DNA from: Moraxella lacunata
GTDB lineage: Bacteria > Pseudomonadota > Gammaproteobacteria > Pseudomonadales > Moraxellaceae
Assembly (NCBI RefSeq): GCF_002027545.1
Contig: NZ_MXAN01000018.1
Location: forward strand, 1 to 19,309
Reading direction: 5' to 3'
DNA: 19,309 nt
The translations under genes were made by a program, and so were the position numbers. Below the pieces are notes generated by a model, which saw nothing but the letters and a program-made list of their open reading frames with translations, did not search any database and was not told where the DNA came from. Position 1 is the stretch's first letter, and the number at the start of each line of letters is the position of its first letter. Positions 18,163 through 19,309 of the stretch are shown here, piece by piece.

Positions 18163-19125
18163 TCACAAATACCGCCCCACCATGTCCGCCATGAGCTGGA
18201 TATGTAACTCATCGGTATTTAGAGCGGGGATATACTGATACGACTTACCGCCAGCGTTGATAAAGTTATCACGGTTCTCTACCGCCAGCTCTTCTAAGGT
18301 CTCCAAGCAATCAGCAGAAAAAGCAGGGCTTAGCACTTGCACCGACACGCCTTGATTACCCCATTCAGTCAGAAGCTCGTCGGTGTAGGGTTTTAGCCAT
18401 TCCTGAGCCCCAAAGCGTGATTGGAAACTTATCGCCCATTCGTGTGTGCCAAGTCCTAGCTCGCTTGCGACTAGCACCGCCGTTTTACGGCACTCATCGG
18501 CATAAGGGTCACCTTTGTCAGCATAAGGCTTAGGAATGCCGTGAAAACTCATGAGTAGCCTGTCAGCTCGCCCATGCTCTGCCCAAAACTTACGAATACT
18601 ATCCGCCAACGCCTGTATATATAACGGGTGGTCGTGATAATCTCTGGTAAACTGCACGGCGGGCATATTACGCTTTTTCATGCAATACTCTGCCACTTTA
18701 TCAAACACCGCCCCTGTGGTCGTTGCCGAATATTGTGGGTACAACGAAAAGACGATAAAGTCATCATAGCCTTTATCTTCTAAATCCGCCATGACCGCCT
18801 TGATGTTAGGATTGCCATAAGTAGTCGCAGGAAAAACAGGGACGTTTTTGCCCTGCTTGGCAAGGTGGTCTTCAAGCAGGCTTGCTTGCTGTTTTAAAAT
18901 CGTTAGCAGGGGTGAGCCGTCTTGTGTCCATACGCTTTGATACGCATGAGCGACACGTTTGGGACGGGTGGTTAATACAAACAGATTAAGGATAATTTTC
19001 CAAATAAAGGATGGAATTTCAATCACCCGAGTATCGGACAAAAACTCACGCAAATAACGGCGAACGCCCTGTGGGGTGGGTTCGTCAGGCGTGCCTAGAT
19101 TGACAAGGATAATGGCGGTTTTCAT
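18163..19125 (-). CDS. hemH: Ferrochelatase (protoheme ferro-lyase)
   Basis: HemH inserts ferrous iron into protoporphyrin IX, the last step of protoheme synthesis, at the inner face of the cytoplasmic membrane. The protein has 320 residues, the normal bacterial length. It opens MKTAIILVNLGTPDEPTPQGVRRYLREFLSD, the family signature. The LYPQYSATTTG loop lies at 128-138. The SFHGIP motif has the catalytic and metal-binding His195. The SPAFSADCLETLEEL segment (266-280) has the conserved acidic residues opposite that His. No C-terminal CxxC iron-sulfur site is apparent. The ATG start has no convincing SD, and an in-frame stop three codons upstream excludes longer forms. The gene stops about 125 bp before zipA, with no clear terminator between. 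A Fur-like palindrome lies 65 bp upstream (see finding), which would fit iron control. Confidence 0.96.
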   Translation of the reverse strand: MKTAIILVNLGTPDEPTPQGVRRYLREFLSDTRVIEIPSFIWKIILNLFVLTTRPKRVAHAYQSVWTQDGSPLLTILKQQASLLEDHLAKQGKNVPVFPATTYGNPNIKAVMADLEDKGYDDFIVFSLYPQYSATTTGAVFDKVAEYCMKKRNMPAVQFTRDYHDHPLYIQALADSIRKFWAEHGRADRLLMSFHGIPKPYADKGDPYADECRKTAVLVASELGLGTHEWAISFQSRFGAQEWLKPYTDELLTEWGNQGVSVQVLSPAFSADCLETLEELAVENRDNFINAGGKSYQYIPALNTDELHIQLMADMVGRYL

Positions 19126-19129
19126 GAAT

Positions 19130-19165
19130 GTTTATCATTTAAAAGTTTAACTTAGTTTATCATTT
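19130..19165. repeat. Eleven-base direct repeat upstream of hemH
   Basis: GTTTATCATTT occurs at 19130-19140 and again, without change, at 19155-19165, 25 bp apart. A third TTTATCAT is part of the palindrome at 19190-19204. On the minus strand each reads AATGATAAAC, similar to half of a Fur box. The upstream copy overlaps a possible extended -10 (TGATAAACT) of hemH. Confidence 0.6.
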
Positions 19166-19189
19166 TTTGGTAAAATTGCGAGAATTATT

Positions 19190-19204
19190 TGATAAATTTT
19201 ATCA
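19190..19204. promoter_or_regulatory. Fur-box-like 7-1-7 palindrome
   Basis: TGATAAA-T-TTTATCA is a perfect seven-base inverted repeat around one base. It differs from the 7-1-7 Fur consensus TGATAATNATTATCA at only the two positions next to the centre. It lies between hemH and the divergent promoter at the right edge. The region is very A/T-rich, so chance remains a real alternative. Confidence 0.4.
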
Positions 19205-19247
19205 TTGAGAAATTTAATAGACCCCTTTCCAAACCAACAACACATCA

Positions 19248-19256
19248 TGTTATAAT
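19248..19256 (+). promoter_or_regulatory. Extended -10 promoter, divergent from hemH
   Basis: TGTTATAAT combines a perfect TATAAT (19251-19256) with the TGn extension. No good -35 lies 16-18 bp upstream, as is common for extended -10 promoters. Transcription would start near 19263. Confidence 0.5.
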
Positions 19257-19283
19257 ACCCATTTAACCTTAAAAAACCAAGAC

Positions 19284-19309
19284 ATGACACCCAAGCAAGC
19301 TGAAAAACT
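19284..19309 (+). CDS. Possible start of a divergent gene (cut by the window edge)
   Basis: An ATG about 20 nt past the predicted transcription start opens a frame MTPKQAEK that runs off the window. There is no clear SD (upstream bases are AAAAAACCAAGAC). Eight codons are too few to recognise the product. Support is only the well-placed promoter and the divergent arrangement. Confidence 0.3.

Overview
The window is a chromosomal core segment from a gammaproteobacterium of the Moraxellaceae, most likely the genus Moraxella. RpoB and RpoC resemble Acinetobacter-type subunits as I remember them. The base composition is moderately AT-rich, intergenic DNA is very AT-rich, and the gene set (secE-nusG-rplKAJL-rpoBC, zipA-ligA, hemH) is standard for the class. 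I cannot fix the species from sequence alone.

Layout. At the left edge lies the 3' end of an IS110-family transposase gene on the plus strand, facing the rpo operon. From about 13.0 kb down to 0.4 kb, all on the minus strand, runs the transcription/translation supercluster tRNA-Trp(CCA)-secE-nusG-rplK-rplA-rplJ-rplL-rpoB-rpoC. It ends in a strong intrinsic terminator just before the IS110 tail. Within it, hairpins and promoter-like elements divide the cluster into units: a tRNA-Trp/secE/nusG unit, a rplK-rplA unit with a candidate L1-binding site in its leader, a rplJ-rplL unit with an L10-type leader, and an rpoB-rpoC unit behind an attenuator that carries an internal promoter. From 13.3 to 13.8 kb a DUF302 lipoprotein gene lies on the plus strand. 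To its right, again on the minus strand, are a DMT/EamA permease, ligA (NAD-dependent DNA ligase), zipA (divisome anchor) and hemH (ferrochelatase). The extreme right edge holds a divergent extended -10 promoter and possibly the first codons of another gene.

How it works together. The main cluster supplies Sec translocon and transcription elongation factors, large-subunit stalk and L1-arm proteins, and the two large RNA polymerase subunits. Visible feedback elements are those expected for L1 and L10 autoregulation and for attenuation between rplL and rpoB. zipA-ligA is a conserved gammaproteobacterial pair, here separated by a terminator.

I see no CRISPR array, toxin-antitoxin system, phage, defence system or biosynthetic island. 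The most interesting non-textbook signals are: (i) a recurring architecture in which the -35 element of the next gene's promoter sits in the loop or 3' arm of the preceding hairpin (rpoB, ligA, and in a weaker form rplJ); (ii) a pair of palindromic repeats of shared design, with co-varying arms, between the permease gene and ligA; (iii) a Fur-box-like 7-1-7 palindrome plus repeated half-sites upstream of hemH; (iv) a dyad straddling the -35 of the permease promoter; and (v) an SD-sequestering hairpin before secE. All regulatory calls come from reading the sequence by eye and are untested.
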